The position numbers and the translations under genes are program-made. Positions 45,916 to 56,216 of a stretch of 64,000 bases of DNA are shown here, in pieces; position 1 is the stretch's first letter; each line of letters starts with the position of its first letter. The notes under the pieces were generated by a model. It was not told the origin of the DNA, did no database searches, and saw only the letters and a list, made by a program, of their open reading frames with translations. The stretch is taken from NCBI GenBank assembly GCA_001599755.1, contig BCHX01000008.1, forward strand, positions 3,286,001 through 3,350,000, in the 5' to 3' direction. The DNA is from Gliomastix tumulicola. Taxonomy: Eukaryota > Ascomycota > Sordariomycetes > Hypocreales > Bionectriaceae.

Positions 45916-48891
45916 TTAGAAAAATACTACCGTGCGATCGATATCCCATCCTAGCTCACGCAGACCTTCTGTCACGCCCTTCTCCATCGGTGGAGGGCCA
46001 CAGACAAGCGCCAAGGTATCCTCAAGCTCCTCGCTGTCGGACGACACAGGAGGCGGTGGCGGCGGGAGATGCTCCCGCAGACAGTTAAGGTCAACATGCC
46101 CCCGGCCCATGTCCCAGTCGGGACGGAGGTGATCCTTTGAACTCAGAACATACCACAACTTCAGGGTGTCCTTCAGCGCACGCGCGAGGCCGTCCAGCTC
46201 CTCCCTGAGGAGAATGTCCTCCTCCATCCTGTTGCCAAACACAACCCAAACCTGGATCTGCTCGCCCAGCTCCTCGGGACGCTCAGCCATACACTGTAGA
46301 CACTCGTCCGCGATGGCCTTGAGCGTCGCCCAAATCGGTGTAATACCGGATCCGCCCGCAATCATTGCCAGCTTCCTGATCTTGCGGGCTCTCTTTGCTG
46401 GCTTCCACATGACCTCCTGGTTACCGAGGTACGTGAAATGCCCGATCGGCCCCTTGAGCTCAATCGTCCACTCATCAGACCCAGCAGCACCCAATGGCGC
46501 CTCCTCTAGCAGCATAGTCATCTTGCCACCGGCAAAAGGAGTTTTGCCCGCGTCACTCGAGGGGAAGTAGACCTTGATGAGGATCTCGAGAAAGCCGCGT
46601 TCGGAGTTGCCGCTGTAGGGCGTATATGCTCGCTGCACGATCTCAACCTCCTGCGTCGTCTTGTTGGTTTTCTTGACGCGGACGAAGACGTGTTGGCCCA
46701 CTGGCAGACCGAGAAACTGGTCGTCATGCGACAGAGCGAAGCGGAACATACGCGTGTCGTGACTGATCGGCGTCTTCGATATCAGGTGGGTTCCCTTCCA
46801 CCTCTTGGGATCCAAGAAGGGCAGAGTTGGGTCGTCATCAGCGGGAGAGCCAGCTGCCGGGGCTGTTGGATTGAGGGACCCCTCTAGACTCCCGATATGG
46901 TAGTCTCGAAGCATTCTCTTGCCATCTATGGAGTGGATGGCCATGAAGTCTTCAGTAGCATCCTCTCCAGCTACCAGGCGGATTGACTGGTCGCCTCCCG
47001 GATGGGCCTCGAGGAACGGCGTGCCATCATACACCTGACCATGTACTACAAACCATGGCTCCGCCACCTCACCGCCGGAATGCTGCTCAAGCTCGGCAGC
47101 GGTGACGACAACAGACGACTTGTCCGGGTTCTTCATGGCCTGCAGGACTTCATCTAGCGATGGAGGCTTCTGCTTGGACGAGCTGTCTTCTGCTGCTGAC
47201 GACGACGATTGGCCCTGGTAGGGACTGACACCCCCGAAGTTGGGATATCTCGGATTGAGCCCTGCCTCGGTCATGCGCTGCATCCAGCCCTGGGCATTGC
47301 CAGCCACAGGTGCAGGATGCTCGAATCGGAGTGATTTGCCATCTGCCTCCTTGTGCACTGCAACGCGGAACCACCATGAGTTCATCATGGACATTGCTGT
47401 CCAGTACATGTCCCGCGGCATTGTCTGCAGTGACTCATCCATGGCTCGCACAGCGATCACCCTGACATCGGGGTCGACTAGCTGGGACTGGACATCGATA
47501 TCCAGTCTCCAGAAGCACCAGGAGAAGCTCATATCTGTCATGCTGAGGTCCAGCTCGCCGAAGTAGGGATCATTCTGAATTGGGTGTATGCGATAGAGGT
47601 CTTCGGGGTATGTGATGGTAGCAAGCTGCCAGGTCTGCCCGTCATCCAAGGTGACCTCAACACGCGTGATCCGACGGCCGCCTCCTGTGTATGCGTAGCC
47701 TTGGACAGGGAGTATCTGCCGTGCAGGCTGGTCGCCTGAGGCATCGCCGACGACGACCGGGTCTGAGGTAATCTGTAGAATATGGTCGTGGTCGGGATAG
47801 CAAATCGCGGCATTGACATTGAGGTCGTTGATGATGTACTTGGGGTCGTACCACCACTTCATTTCGGTCCTTGCCTGGTCAGCAGTAAGCTGAGTAGGAA
47901 GAAGCTTGTTGTCGAAGAAGTGAAGATAGTGCTGGCTCTCTCGGTCAGAGACCTCTATCCTCTGCAGCCATTTGACCATACGGCCTCCGATCTGGCCCGG
48001 GACCACCAAGCGAAGAGGAAAGCCGTGGTCTGGTGCGAGGTCCTCGCCATTGAGACCCCATGCGAGGATCATGCCCTTTTCCCGATCCATTGCCCAACCT
48101 AGTCTTTGAGAAGTGCCGTATTTACCTTTGGGCAGCTCGTCAGCACCCTCGAAGATCACATGGCGGGCACGACCTGGGATGACAGTGTCATAGGATGGAT
48201 ACGCCGAGAAGAGAGGGTTCTTGACTCTGCAGTATTCAAGGACATCGGCAAGGTAAACACCTGTGAAGAGGCCCGTCGAGACACCGGCAGCGCCCCAGTT
48301 GAAGCCAAGGCCCTTTGCCACAATGTTCTGCTCTTTACGTCTATTTCCCGCGCAGACGAGGGTGACGGGGAGAGTGACGACGGGGAAGAGGTCTTTGAGG
48401 TTCTGGATGGTGAACTCGATCTCTTGTTCGACGAGTCCGTGGATGCGTAGCTTCCAGTCCCTGGCCTGCTGCGGCGTGACCTTGGGGACGGCGCCGTGGT
48501 TGCGGACGTAGAAGAGGCTCTGCGGCGTGAGGAAGCCGCTGCTGAACAGCGCGGAGAGCGGTGCCTCTGAGTTGAAAGGGTGCTTGCCGGTGAGACGGAC
48601 CATGCGGTCGTCGCGAGCGATCCAGTGATCCGGGGTCCCAGCATCGAGTGACGACGGGCCCTGGGCCTCTGTGCTGGCATTGGGAATTGCTGGTAGCAAG
48701 GTCTCGTCGTAGAAGGAACGGGGTTCAAACGGTACGGCAGGGCGTAGGAACCCATCGTTCTCCTTGATAGACGGCGTTGGACTCGGTGATTCTGAGGTCG
48801 TGGACGGGGATGTGCTCGAATCGTCTGGTGTCGTGAGGTATGAAGTTTGCGATGAGGACCTTGTCCTCCGAAGAGTGGATATGGAGGACAT
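45916..48891 (-). CDS. niaD: Assimilatory nitrate reductase [NAD(P)H]
   Basis: Intronless, 991 residues. The order is: molybdopterin domain with the Mo-ligand cysteine in LVCAGNRRKEQN (Cys180) and GAAGVSTGLFTG; Mo-cofactor dimerisation domain (about 350-520); cytochrome b5 (about 595-670; His630 in HPGG and His653); FAD domain with RAYTPYS (754-760); and NAD(P)H domain with GGSGITP (846-852) and CGPPPMEK (Cys964). It reduces nitrate to nitrite in the cytosol. The polar N-terminal 50 residues and Ser-rich hinge before b5 are usual. Most fungal niaD genes contain introns; none is needed here. It is divergent from niiA across 1.1 kb, the classical niaD-niiA arrangement. Confidence 0.97.
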   Translation of the reverse strand: MSSISTLRRTRSSSQTSYLTTPDDSSTSPSTTSESPSPTPSIKENDGFLRPAVPFEPRSFYDETLLPAIPNASTEAQGPSSLDAGTPDHWIARDDRMVRLTGKHPFNSEAPLSALFSSGFLTPQSLFYVRNHGAVPKVTPQQARDWKLRIHGLVEQEIEFTIQNLKDLFPVVTLPVTLVCAGNRRKEQNIVAKGLGFNWGAAGVSTGLFTGVYLADVLEYCRVKNPLFSAYPSYDTVIPGRARHVIFEGADELPKGKYGTSQRLGWAMDREKGMILAWGLNGEDLAPDHGFPLRLVVPGQIGGRMVKWLQRIEVSDRESQHYLHFFDNKLLPTQLTADQARTEMKWWYDPKYIINDLNVNAAICYPDHDHILQITSDPVVVGDASGDQPARQILPVQGYAYTGGGRRITRVEVTLDDGQTWQLATITYPEDLYRIHPIQNDPYFGELDLSMTDMSFSWCFWRLDIDVQSQLVDPDVRVIAVRAMDESLQTMPRDMYWTAMSMMNSWWFRVAVHKEADGKSLRFEHPAPVAGNAQGWMQRMTEAGLNPRYPNFGGVSPYQGQSSSSAAEDSSSKQKPPSLDEVLQAMKNPDKSSVVVTAAELEQHSGGEVAEPWFVVHGQVYDGTPFLEAHPGGDQSIRLVAGEDATEDFMAIHSIDGKRMLRDYHIGSLEGSLNPTAPAAGSPADDDPTLPFLDPKRWKGTHLISKTPISHDTRMFRFALSHDDQFLGLPVGQHVFVRVKKTNKTTQEVEIVQRAYTPYSGNSERGFLEILIKVYFPSSDAGKTPFAGGKMTMLLEEAPLGAAGSDEWTIELKGPIGHFTYLGNQEVMWKPAKRARKIRKLAMIAGGSGITPIWATLKAIADECLQCMAERPEELGEQIQVWVVFGNRMEEDILLREELDGLARALKDTLKLWYVLSSKDHLRPDWDMGRGHVDLNCLREHLPPPPPPVSSDSEELEDTLALVCGPPPMEKGVTEGLRELGWDIDRTVVFF

Positions 48892-49990
48892 GCCTGGACA
48901 GAAGGAAACAATGCTCTAAGACAAGGGATAACAGGACTGCGAAATAAATGGCTGCTGGTATGAATCGATTCTAGAGAGATGAGTGATGTCTGAGAAGGCC
49001 TAGTTAGTTACAAGATACGAAGAGATGCTCCCACCAACTAAAAAACATGAATCGGTCTTCGGTCTTCGGCTGGACCAGCTGGAGGACACGGAAGGTAGAC
49101 TGCACACAAAATGCAAAGAACGTGCTCCGAGCTGCACCAACCAATGGCAAGCGCACAGATCGTAAGAACGCACGGCGTACCCGCACCGTCGTCACATCCT
49201 TACGCGCGCTAGTCAGGCCCAGGCAGCGGATGACATCGAGGGTACCCTATCTGCATGCGGCTCCACTAGGGCTCGAGAACTAGCGAAATAGGGCGAGAAT
49301 GCTTATCTTTGGCGAATAGGAGGCGCCAGAGCTCGACTGTCGTTCACCCCGGATCCAAAGGTCTGGCTCATGGAGGCCGTTTCACTGTCGAAGTGCCCGG
49401 TTTTCTGCTTCTCCGCGGAGCAGACGCAGACCCTGAGATCCACTGGGCATTGTATCGTGGGGTTTATCATACGTAAAAACGAACCGTCATGGTGGCTATT
49501 GACACCCTGACGTGTCTGCATCTACTTCATTATTGCTCGAGGCCCATCTACGCCGCTACGGCGCAGGCTCGACCACGACGGATTGCTCAATCGCGTGCCT
49601 CCGATATAAAAAATTGCCTCCTTATCTCCTGGCCAGTCACAATCAGGGAATTACCTAAATGGCTGATGATTGGAGGCCTGGAATCTGGACCCGGAAAATG
49701 ACGGCAGTGATACATACCACGGAGATGTCGAGAAATATCAAGTCAATGTATCCTGTCTACTAGTACTAAACACGGGTTCAGGTTGCAGCAGTGAGATATT
49801 TTGCCACACATCCATTCAGGGTGTTACTTTGTGCTCGGTCATACCACCTTGGGGGCAGATGATCAGGATTTATTACCGCTCATCAGACGGGTCCTGCTTC
49901 GGAAAGGCCTGACCACCTTGCTACCTCATTCATCAATTCATCCATCCATCGCGTTTACGGCACGCGAGCAAGCAGCCATCACCTCTTGAT
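48892..49990. promoter_or_regulatory. Shared divergent niaD-niiA promoter
   Basis: 1.1 kb between the two start codons. GATA-factor core sites (GATAAG/GATAG, the AreA/NIT2 class) occur at 49247-49251, 49303-49308 and 49621-49626, all on the minus strand, and GATAAC occurs at 48927-48932. A NirA/NIT4 palindrome is listed separately. This is the expected regulation: induced by nitrate through NirA/NIT4 and repressed by ammonium through AreA/NIT2. Confidence 0.7.
49411..49420. promoter_or_regulatory. NIT4/NirA-type palindrome
   Basis: CTCCGCGGAG is a perfect 10-bp palindrome containing TCCGCGGA, the Neurospora NIT4 octamer, and CTCCGCGG, which fits the Aspergillus NirA consensus CTCCGHGG. It lies about 520 bp upstream of niaD and 570 bp upstream of niiA, between GATA sites. 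Confidence 0.7.
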
Positions 49991-52900
49991 ATGTCACCAC
50001 TGCTTGGGGACGAAGCCTTGGGCAGTCTCAAGCCTCCTGGCACTGAGGCACCCATGGCGAAGAAGCGTGCTGTCGTTGTCGGCCTCGGCATGGTCGGCAT
50101 CGCCTTCATCGAGAAGCTCCTGAAATACGACCAGCAGAGTGGCCGAGATGAGTGGGAGATTGTGGCCTTTGGTGAAGAAGAGCACGTTGCCTACAACAGA
50201 GTCGGCCTTACACAATATTTCGCCCACCGGTCCATCCCGTCGCTCTACCTCAATCCCCTGGATTGGTACACTTCACACAGCGAGAGGCTCACCTACCATC
50301 TATCCGACCCCGTCGTCTCCATAAACAATGCGACCAACTCGCTCAGAACAGCCAAGGGCCATGAATTCTCCTACGACAAATGCATCCTCGCCACTGGGTC
50401 TGATGCTGCGTTACCACCCTACCTCTCCAGAGAGCGCTTCCACCAGACAAAGGGCTCATTTCTCTATCGCACGGTCAATGACCTTGACGATATCATCAGT
50501 TATGCAGCCGATGCCCCCAAGACGATGGGGCACCGCATCAGAAAGGCTGCCGTCATTGGCGGTGGTCTTCTTGGGCTAGAGGCCGCGAAGGCCCTACTCG
50601 ACCTTGAAGATGTCGACAAGGTTGTTCTCGTCGAGCGCAACAGCTGGGTTCTCAGCCGGCAGCTAGACCAAGAAGCTGGCACACTGGTCCTGGAGAAGGT
50701 CAGGTCCTTCGGGATCGATGTGCTTCTCCATGCCCGAGTCCGCGACATCATCTGGGACGCAGACTCAAGGCTCACCGGCCTCCTGCTCCAAGGTAAAGAC
50801 GGACAGCCAGATGAGCCCACCGACATTGACATGCTGGTATTCGCTGTCGGCATCAAGCCCCGCGATAGCCTGGCAGAATCCACAGGCCTCACTGTGGCTG
50901 CTAGGCAGCATGGAGGCGGCTTTGTCGTCGACACCCAGCTCCGCACCAACCTGCCAGACATCTACGCCGTCGGGGAGTGTGCCAACTTCCTAGACCAGAC
51001 ATATGGCCTCATTGCCCCCGGCGTGGAGATGGCGGACGTTCTGGCCTTCAACCTCACCGAGGGTGCCCAGCACCAACTGCGGGAGATGAAAGCGCCAAAC
51101 GTGAGCACAAAGCTGAAGCTTATGGGGGTCGACGTCGCCTCCTTTGGAGACTTCTTCGCCGATCAGGGCAAGATCTCCCAGCCCTTGCCGGGAGTACGCG
51201 GTGCAGGCCGTGCTCGGAAAAAGGGCCAGGCTCAGCCGGATGTCCCCGCCCCTTCGGCTGATGAAATCAAGAAGAGTGTCAAATCGCTTATCTACCGCGA
51301 CCCCTTTTCGGACGTCTACAAGAAGTACATCTTCACTGCGGACGGCAAGTACATCCTTGGCGGCATGATGGTTGGCGACGTCAAGGACTTCGTCAAGCTG
51401 GTAGCATTATGCGACAAGCGCCAGCCTATTGAGAAGCCTCCAGCCGAATTCATCATTGGTGCCAAGAAAGAAGGCGAGGAAGAGGGTGATGACCTCCCCG
51501 ATGACGCCCAGATCTGCAGTTGCCACAATGTGAGCAAGGGCGACCTCGTCCAGTGTGTCAAAAAGGATGGAATCCATTCCTTTGGCGAGATCAAATCAAC
51601 AACAAAGTGCGGCACTGGCTGCGGTGGCTGCATCCCCCTCGCCACAAGCATTTTCAACCGCGCTCTTAAGGATAAGGGTGTTGAGGTGTTGAACCATCTG
51701 TGCAAGGACTTCGCCTACTCGCGCCAAGAGCTGTTCCAGATTGTCAAGTTTAAGAAGCTCAAGGACTTCTCCAGCGTCATGCAGTCTGCAGGGACCAAAC
51801 CCGACAGTCTTGGCTGTGAGATCTGCCGGCCTGCCGTCGGCTCTATTCTCAGCTCCCTATATAACGAGTGGATCATGGAGCCGAAGCTCCGGCAGACGCA
51901 GGATACAAACGACAGATATCTTGCCAACATCCAGCGCGACGGGACCTACTCGGTTGTCCCTCGCCTCCCAGGCGGCGAAGTCACCCCAGAGGGTCTCAAG
52001 GTCCTAGGAGACGTTGGCGCGGAATTCGGGCTCTACACCAAGATCACGGGAGGGCAGCGGATAGACCTATTCGGCGCCAAGAAGCAGGATCTACCGCGCA
52101 TCTGGGAGAAGCTCGTCGACGCGGGTTTCCAGAGCGGCCACGCCTACGGCAAAGCCCTGCGGACCGTCAAGTCCTGCGTTGGCAGCACGTGGTGCCGATA
52201 CGGCCTTGGCGACTCCGTTGGTCTCGCTGTTGAGCTCGAGCAGCGCTACAGGGGACTCCGCGCGCCGCACAAGCTCAAGGGCGGTGTTTCGGGCTGTGTC
52301 CGTGAGTGTGCAGAGGCGCAAAGCAAGGACTTTGGCCTTATTGCTACGCTCAAGGGGTGGAATGTATTTGTGGCCGGCAACGGTGGCGCGAAGCCCCGGC
52401 ATGCCGAGCTGCTGGCCGAGAACCTCGCACGCCAAGCAGCCGTCAAGCTTATAGACAGATTTCTTATGTTCTACATCCGGTCGGCAGACAAGCTGGAGCG
52501 GACAGCGCGGTGGGTTGAGAGATATCCGGGCGGGCTTAAGGGAGTCAAGGAAGTCATTGTTGATGATAAATTGGGTATCTGTGCTGAGCTAGAGAAGGAG
52601 ATGGAGGATCTGGTTGGGCTTTATCACTGTGAATGGACAAACGTGGTCAAGAGCCCGGAGCGCAGGAAGGTTTTCAGGCAGTTTGCCAACACGGAAGAGA
52701 CGCAAGAGGTGTCAGAGAAGATGCCCGAGCGTTCACAGCAGCGTCCGGTGGACTGGCCAGCAGACAGCTCCCCCCTCCACTTCAGCGTGCTGGATGTGGC
52801 CAAGAGCGCTGTCTGGGAGTGGCGCACGGTGGCCAAACTATCCAGTCTGGACCGCCAGCAGGATGCGCCGACATCGATTACGATCAAATACGGCGACGTC

Positions 52901-53380
52901 CAGCTGGCTGTCTGGAACATACCGGGCCGTGGCCTGCGTGCCTCGCAGAACATGTGCCCACATCGGAGGGCGTTTGTCCTGGCTGACGGCTTGGTCGGCG
53001 AGGACGAACAGGGACGTGACTACGTGTCCTGCCCGCTGCACAAACGGAACTTCACACTCCACGCAGATGGTGGGGGCGGCTGCTCCGACGGAGACTTCTC
53101 AATCATGACCTTCGAGGCTCAGGCGGACGAGGACAAGGACGTCATCCTGCTCAAGCTCCCTCCCACCGACGCCCTCGATGCCGTGCTTTCCACGTCTAAG
53201 TGGATGCTACGAAAAGCGGTAGAGGAGTCGAATGAGTTGGCAGGCACTCCGGAGCACTTGATCGAGATCACCGGGCCGCTACCGGCGCAACAGATGGAAC
53301 GAGCCCTGGAGAGCGATACTCGGGCCCCTGTCATGGCCGGTGGTGGTTGCAGTGGCGGCAACTCGGCTCTTGACTGGTGA
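49991..53380 (+). CDS. niiA: Assimilatory nitrite reductase [NAD(P)H], siroheme
   Basis: Single open frame of 1129 residues. An FAD/NAD(P)-binding pyridine nucleotide-disulfide reductase region (VVVGLGMVGIAF near 30; AVIGGGLLGLEAA near 190) is followed by a BFD-like [2Fe-2S] domain (Cys509, Cys511, then CGTGCGGC). Next is the siroheme/[4Fe-4S] domain with Cys729, Cys735, Cys769 and Cys773 (CVGSTWC and SGCVREC), and then a C-terminal Rieske domain (CPHRRAF with Cys989 and His991; CPLHKRNF with Cys1014 and His1017). It reduces nitrite to ammonium by six electrons. The layout and length equal those of Aspergillus NiiA and Neurospora NIT-6. nrtA follows on the same strand. Confidence 0.97.
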   Translation: MSPLLGDEALGSLKPPGTEAPMAKKRAVVVGLGMVGIAFIEKLLKYDQQSGRDEWEIVAFGEEEHVAYNRVGLTQYFAHRSIPSLYLNPLDWYTSHSERLTYHLSDPVVSINNATNSLRTAKGHEFSYDKCILATGSDAALPPYLSRERFHQTKGSFLYRTVNDLDDIISYAADAPKTMGHRIRKAAVIGGGLLGLEAAKALLDLEDVDKVVLVERNSWVLSRQLDQEAGTLVLEKVRSFGIDVLLHARVRDIIWDADSRLTGLLLQGKDGQPDEPTDIDMLVFAVGIKPRDSLAESTGLTVAARQHGGGFVVDTQLRTNLPDIYAVGECANFLDQTYGLIAPGVEMADVLAFNLTEGAQHQLREMKAPNVSTKLKLMGVDVASFGDFFADQGKISQPLPGVRGAGRARKKGQAQPDVPAPSADEIKKSVKSLIYRDPFSDVYKKYIFTADGKYILGGMMVGDVKDFVKLVALCDKRQPIEKPPAEFIIGAKKEGEEEGDDLPDDAQICSCHNVSKGDLVQCVKKDGIHSFGEIKSTTKCGTGCGGCIPLATSIFNRALKDKGVEVLNHLCKDFAYSRQELFQIVKFKKLKDFSSVMQSAGTKPDSLGCEICRPAVGSILSSLYNEWIMEPKLRQTQDTNDRYLANIQRDGTYSVVPRLPGGEVTPEGLKVLGDVGAEFGLYTKITGGQRIDLFGAKKQDLPRIWEKLVDAGFQSGHAYGKALRTVKSCVGSTWCRYGLGDSVGLAVELEQRYRGLRAPHKLKGGVSGCVRECAEAQSKDFGLIATLKGWNVFVAGNGGAKPRHAELLAENLARQAAVKLIDRFLMFYIRSADKLERTARWVERYPGGLKGVKEVIVDDKLGICAELEKEMEDLVGLYHCEWTNVVKSPERRKVFRQFANTEETQEVSEKMPERSQQRPVDWPADSSPLHFSVLDVAKSAVWEWRTVAKLSSLDRQQDAPTSITIKYGDVQLAVWNIPGRGLRASQNMCPHRRAFVLADGLVGEDEQGRDYVSCPLHKRNFTLHADGGGGCSDGDFSIMTFEAQADEDKDVILLKLPPTDALDAVLSTSKWMLRKAVEESNELAGTPEHLIEITGPLPAQQMERALESDTRAPVMAGGGCSGGNSALDW

Positions 53381-54533
53381 AAACTTTTCGACGCTTCTCC
53401 GTGGGGGGGGGTTGCATAGTCCATAATTCATAGTTACAACGGAGTTCTAAGTATATTGCCAATATCACCAGTATCGGTATCATACCTGTGTGACGGTCAT
53501 TACCCATCTCGTTTCTGAAGTTGCATCTCTCGTGACTTGGCGACTTAGTGGTGGTGGTGTGCGCGTAAAGACTTACAGGAACCCACACCCCCCTCCCGAA
53601 CTTAGTCCAATTGCTTGTCCTCAGCTTATCAGTAACCCGGAAGATCGCGACTTCTCCCCCCCTAGAGCCCCCCACGCCCACTTGAAAAAAAAAGCCGAGG
53701 AGATATTCGAGCATCTCCGCGGACGTCATTCATGAGCATCTCCGCGGAGAATGCATCTCCGGTTCGATTGGATCGTCGGACTAACCCTCAACAGGAAAGA
53801 ATGCCACAGCCTGATAGGCGTAGCCCGTGTAAGTGGTCAGTCCGGTCAAGTCCAGATTCGACTTTCTCACCCCCAATATCGAGTTCAATTCCAATTTTCA
53901 AGTTATTTAGGGCCTCGGCATCAGCTTCGGCAGCAATGAGTTGTGATCTGCAGATAAGACACCGCAAGCGTTGCGCCCGCACCCGCATGGAGACACAGGG
54001 ACTGACACTGGCACTAGAGAACTAAGCAACTCACTAGGGACTCTCTAGGGAAATGGCTTTGACTACCCGTTTCCTGGCCTTATCTGCGGCTGTTTTAGTA
54101 GTGTTTCTACGCGGGTTATCAGCACACACACATAGATGGCATCTGGGCTGGTGTCAGTTGTATCGTTGTATCGCATGTGCCACCCTAACGTTCGCAAGAC
54201 CAATCGTTGAAGATTTCCTTATCTCTGCACTCGTCTCGTAGCGCATGGATGATGTATTTGTGGAATTTGTATCGTTTCCCTGCCGCGAGAGACAGCACGG
54301 CGTGTACATATCCTAGAATCCTACATCCTGAGGTGAGTTGCATGGAAACCGGAACGAGGGGCGTCGCGACTTCTATTAAATGAACTGGATATCTCTCTTC
54401 TTTCTCTTCTTGATATCATAAAGAACACTACTTTCATCTCTCAATCCAATCTACTTCATATTTTCATACATCTTAAAAATCTCATCAGTTAGCCTTTAGT
54501 GCCACCAGGTCATTCATTACATTGGCCAATATC
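53381..54533. promoter_or_regulatory. niiA-nrtA intergenic, nrtA promoter
   Basis: 1.15 kb with no gene but many GATA-factor sites: 53625-53630, 53813-53818, 53953-53958, 54079-54084, 54115-54120 and 54218-54223. The tandem TCCGCGGA sites are listed separately. This density is what is expected of a nitrogen-metabolite-controlled promoter. Confidence 0.65.
53709..53748 (+). promoter_or_regulatory. Tandem NIT4/NirA sites in a 15-bp direct repeat
   Basis: GAGCATCTCCGCGGA occurs at 53709-53723 and again, identical, at 53734-53748. Each copy ends in the NIT4 palindrome TCCGCGGA (53716-53723 and 53741-53748), 25 bp apart. The sites lie about 800 bp upstream of the nrtA start and 330 bp downstream of the niiA stop. 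Confidence 0.75.
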
Positions 54534-56216
54534 ATGACAGCTCAGTCGAGCACCGGCTTGCCATCAGGCCTAGCCACGCCCACCAACGATGGAGCGAAAA
54601 GCCCCAAGCTCAAGCCAGGCACAAGCACGCCTCGATCCAACCATGAGTCCCTCCTACGCTCTTCTTCTTCCGCGGTGATTCCCCAGGACGAGTTCAGATG
54701 GTCCTCACTGTGGAAGCGCGCCGAAGTGAACCCCTTGAATGGGAAGAGTCTCACTTTCCCTCTACTTCGGATCTGGGATATGCACTCGACAGCCTTCTGG
54801 CTTGCCACTCTTGGCTTCTTCGTCGCCTTCCTGTCCTGGTTTGCCTTCTCGCCTCTGGTGCCCGAGGCTGTGAGGGACGACCTCAAGCTTACCCAAGACC
54901 AAATCATCAACTCGAACCTCGCCTCCCTTGGCGGCACAGCTATTGTCCGCCTCATTGCAGGGCCAATGTGTGACCGCTTCGGTCCACGCAAGGTCCTTGC
55001 TGCCCTTCTTGTTCTTGGCGCCATCCCTTCGGGTTTTGCTGCCCTTGTCACCAACATGGGGGGCCTCGCTACTGTCAGGTTCTTCATCTCCATCCTCGGA
55101 GGCACCTTTGTACCCACCCAAGCATATACCACCACGTTCTTCGACAAAAGCATCGTCGGCACGGCCAACGCATTCTCAGGTGGCTGGGGTAACTTGGGCG
55201 GTGGCGTTACCGTTGCTGTCATGATCGGGGTCTATGAGCGCTACCTCAAGTCTGGGTACAGCTCCCACCTCTCTTGGCGTCTTTGCTTTCCCACTGTCGC
55301 TGTTCCCTGCCTTCTGTTGGCCGCCATGGTCATCATGTTGGCCGGGAGGGACCACCCTGCAGGTAGTTGGTCTCTTCGAAACAAGTTCAACCCAGACAAC
55401 TTGATCGTCACCGCGGCTGAGCATGTCAAGCACAACCCTGAAGTCAAGGAGGTTGGGACAGAGAACCCTGAAGCAGGCGCGGACCCGCGCTCGGAGACCT
55501 GCACGACAAATACCAGCGAGGGCACCGTCGTTATCGACACCGCCCAGTCGGAGCCACTCACTTTCAAGGCACTGCTGCGCATCTTTTGTGACCCGCGCGT
55601 CTGGATGTGCGCTGTGTGCTACCTCCTCACGTTTGGTCTCGAAACTGCTCTTGACGCCGGCCTGCCAGGGTTAATCAACCAGCTGTTCAAGAGTGAGACT
55701 TTCGACCACGTTGATGCCGCTTATGCAGCCTCGACGTATGGCCTTCTCAATATCTTCGCCCGCCCGCTCGGCGGAATAATCGCAGACATGCTCTACTCCC
55801 GATATGGTTTCCGAGCCAAGGTATACTGGCTTCTCGCCACCGCCATGTCACAGGGTATCGCCATGATCGGCCTCGGTTTCTATGTCGAGCGGGACAACGC
55901 GTCCATTGGAGGCGTCATTGGCTTTATTGTCCTCGTGGCTGTCACCGGCTTCGCTGCTAATGGCGCTTGCTTTGCCGTGTACAGCCACCTCCAGCCTAAG
56001 AACGTCGGAGCGGTGGCCGGACTTGTGGGTGCGGGAGGGAATATCGGAGGGCTGTTCTACACACTCATTTTCAAGTACCAGCCAGGCGTGCGAGTGTTGC
56101 CCTCGGCTGGGTTGCCAGGCAAGAATACTCTGGGGCGAAAGTTTTGGATTTCTGGTATTGTTAACGCTGGTGCTGTTTTGCCCTTCTTCCTTTGTCCTCT
56201 GGGGAATGTAGTTTAG
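54534..56216 (+). CDS. nrtA: Nitrate/nitrite transporter, MFS NNP family
   Basis: Intronless, 560 residues from the first ATG (MTAQSS...); the frame is open a few codons further upstream without an ATG. A soluble Ser/Thr/Pro-rich N terminus of about 80 residues precedes 12 predicted membrane segments, split by a long central loop (about 280-350, Glu- and Thr-rich). Both nitrate signatures are present: AFSGGWGNLGGGVT and GLVGAGGNIGGL. The conserved arginines appear in IVRLIAGPMCDRFG and FARPLGGIIAD. It imports nitrate with protons at the plasma membrane, in line with Aspergillus NrtA/CrnA. The long loop is usual for the family and carries phosphorylation in known members. It supplies niaD and niiA with substrate. 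Confidence 0.95.
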   Translation: MTAQSSTGLPSGLATPTNDGAKSPKLKPGTSTPRSNHESLLRSSSSAVIPQDEFRWSSLWKRAEVNPLNGKSLTFPLLRIWDMHSTAFWLATLGFFVAFLSWFAFSPLVPEAVRDDLKLTQDQIINSNLASLGGTAIVRLIAGPMCDRFGPRKVLAALLVLGAIPSGFAALVTNMGGLATVRFFISILGGTFVPTQAYTTTFFDKSIVGTANAFSGGWGNLGGGVTVAVMIGVYERYLKSGYSSHLSWRLCFPTVAVPCLLLAAMVIMLAGRDHPAGSWSLRNKFNPDNLIVTAAEHVKHNPEVKEVGTENPEAGADPRSETCTTNTSEGTVVIDTAQSEPLTFKALLRIFCDPRVWMCAVCYLLTFGLETALDAGLPGLINQLFKSETFDHVDAAYAASTYGLLNIFARPLGGIIADMLYSRYGFRAKVYWLLATAMSQGIAMIGLGFYVERDNASIGGVIGFIVLVAVTGFAANGACFAVYSHLQPKNVGAVAGLVGAGGNIGGLFYTLIFKYQPGVRVLPSAGLPGKNTLGRKFWISGIVNAGAVLPFFLCPLGNVV

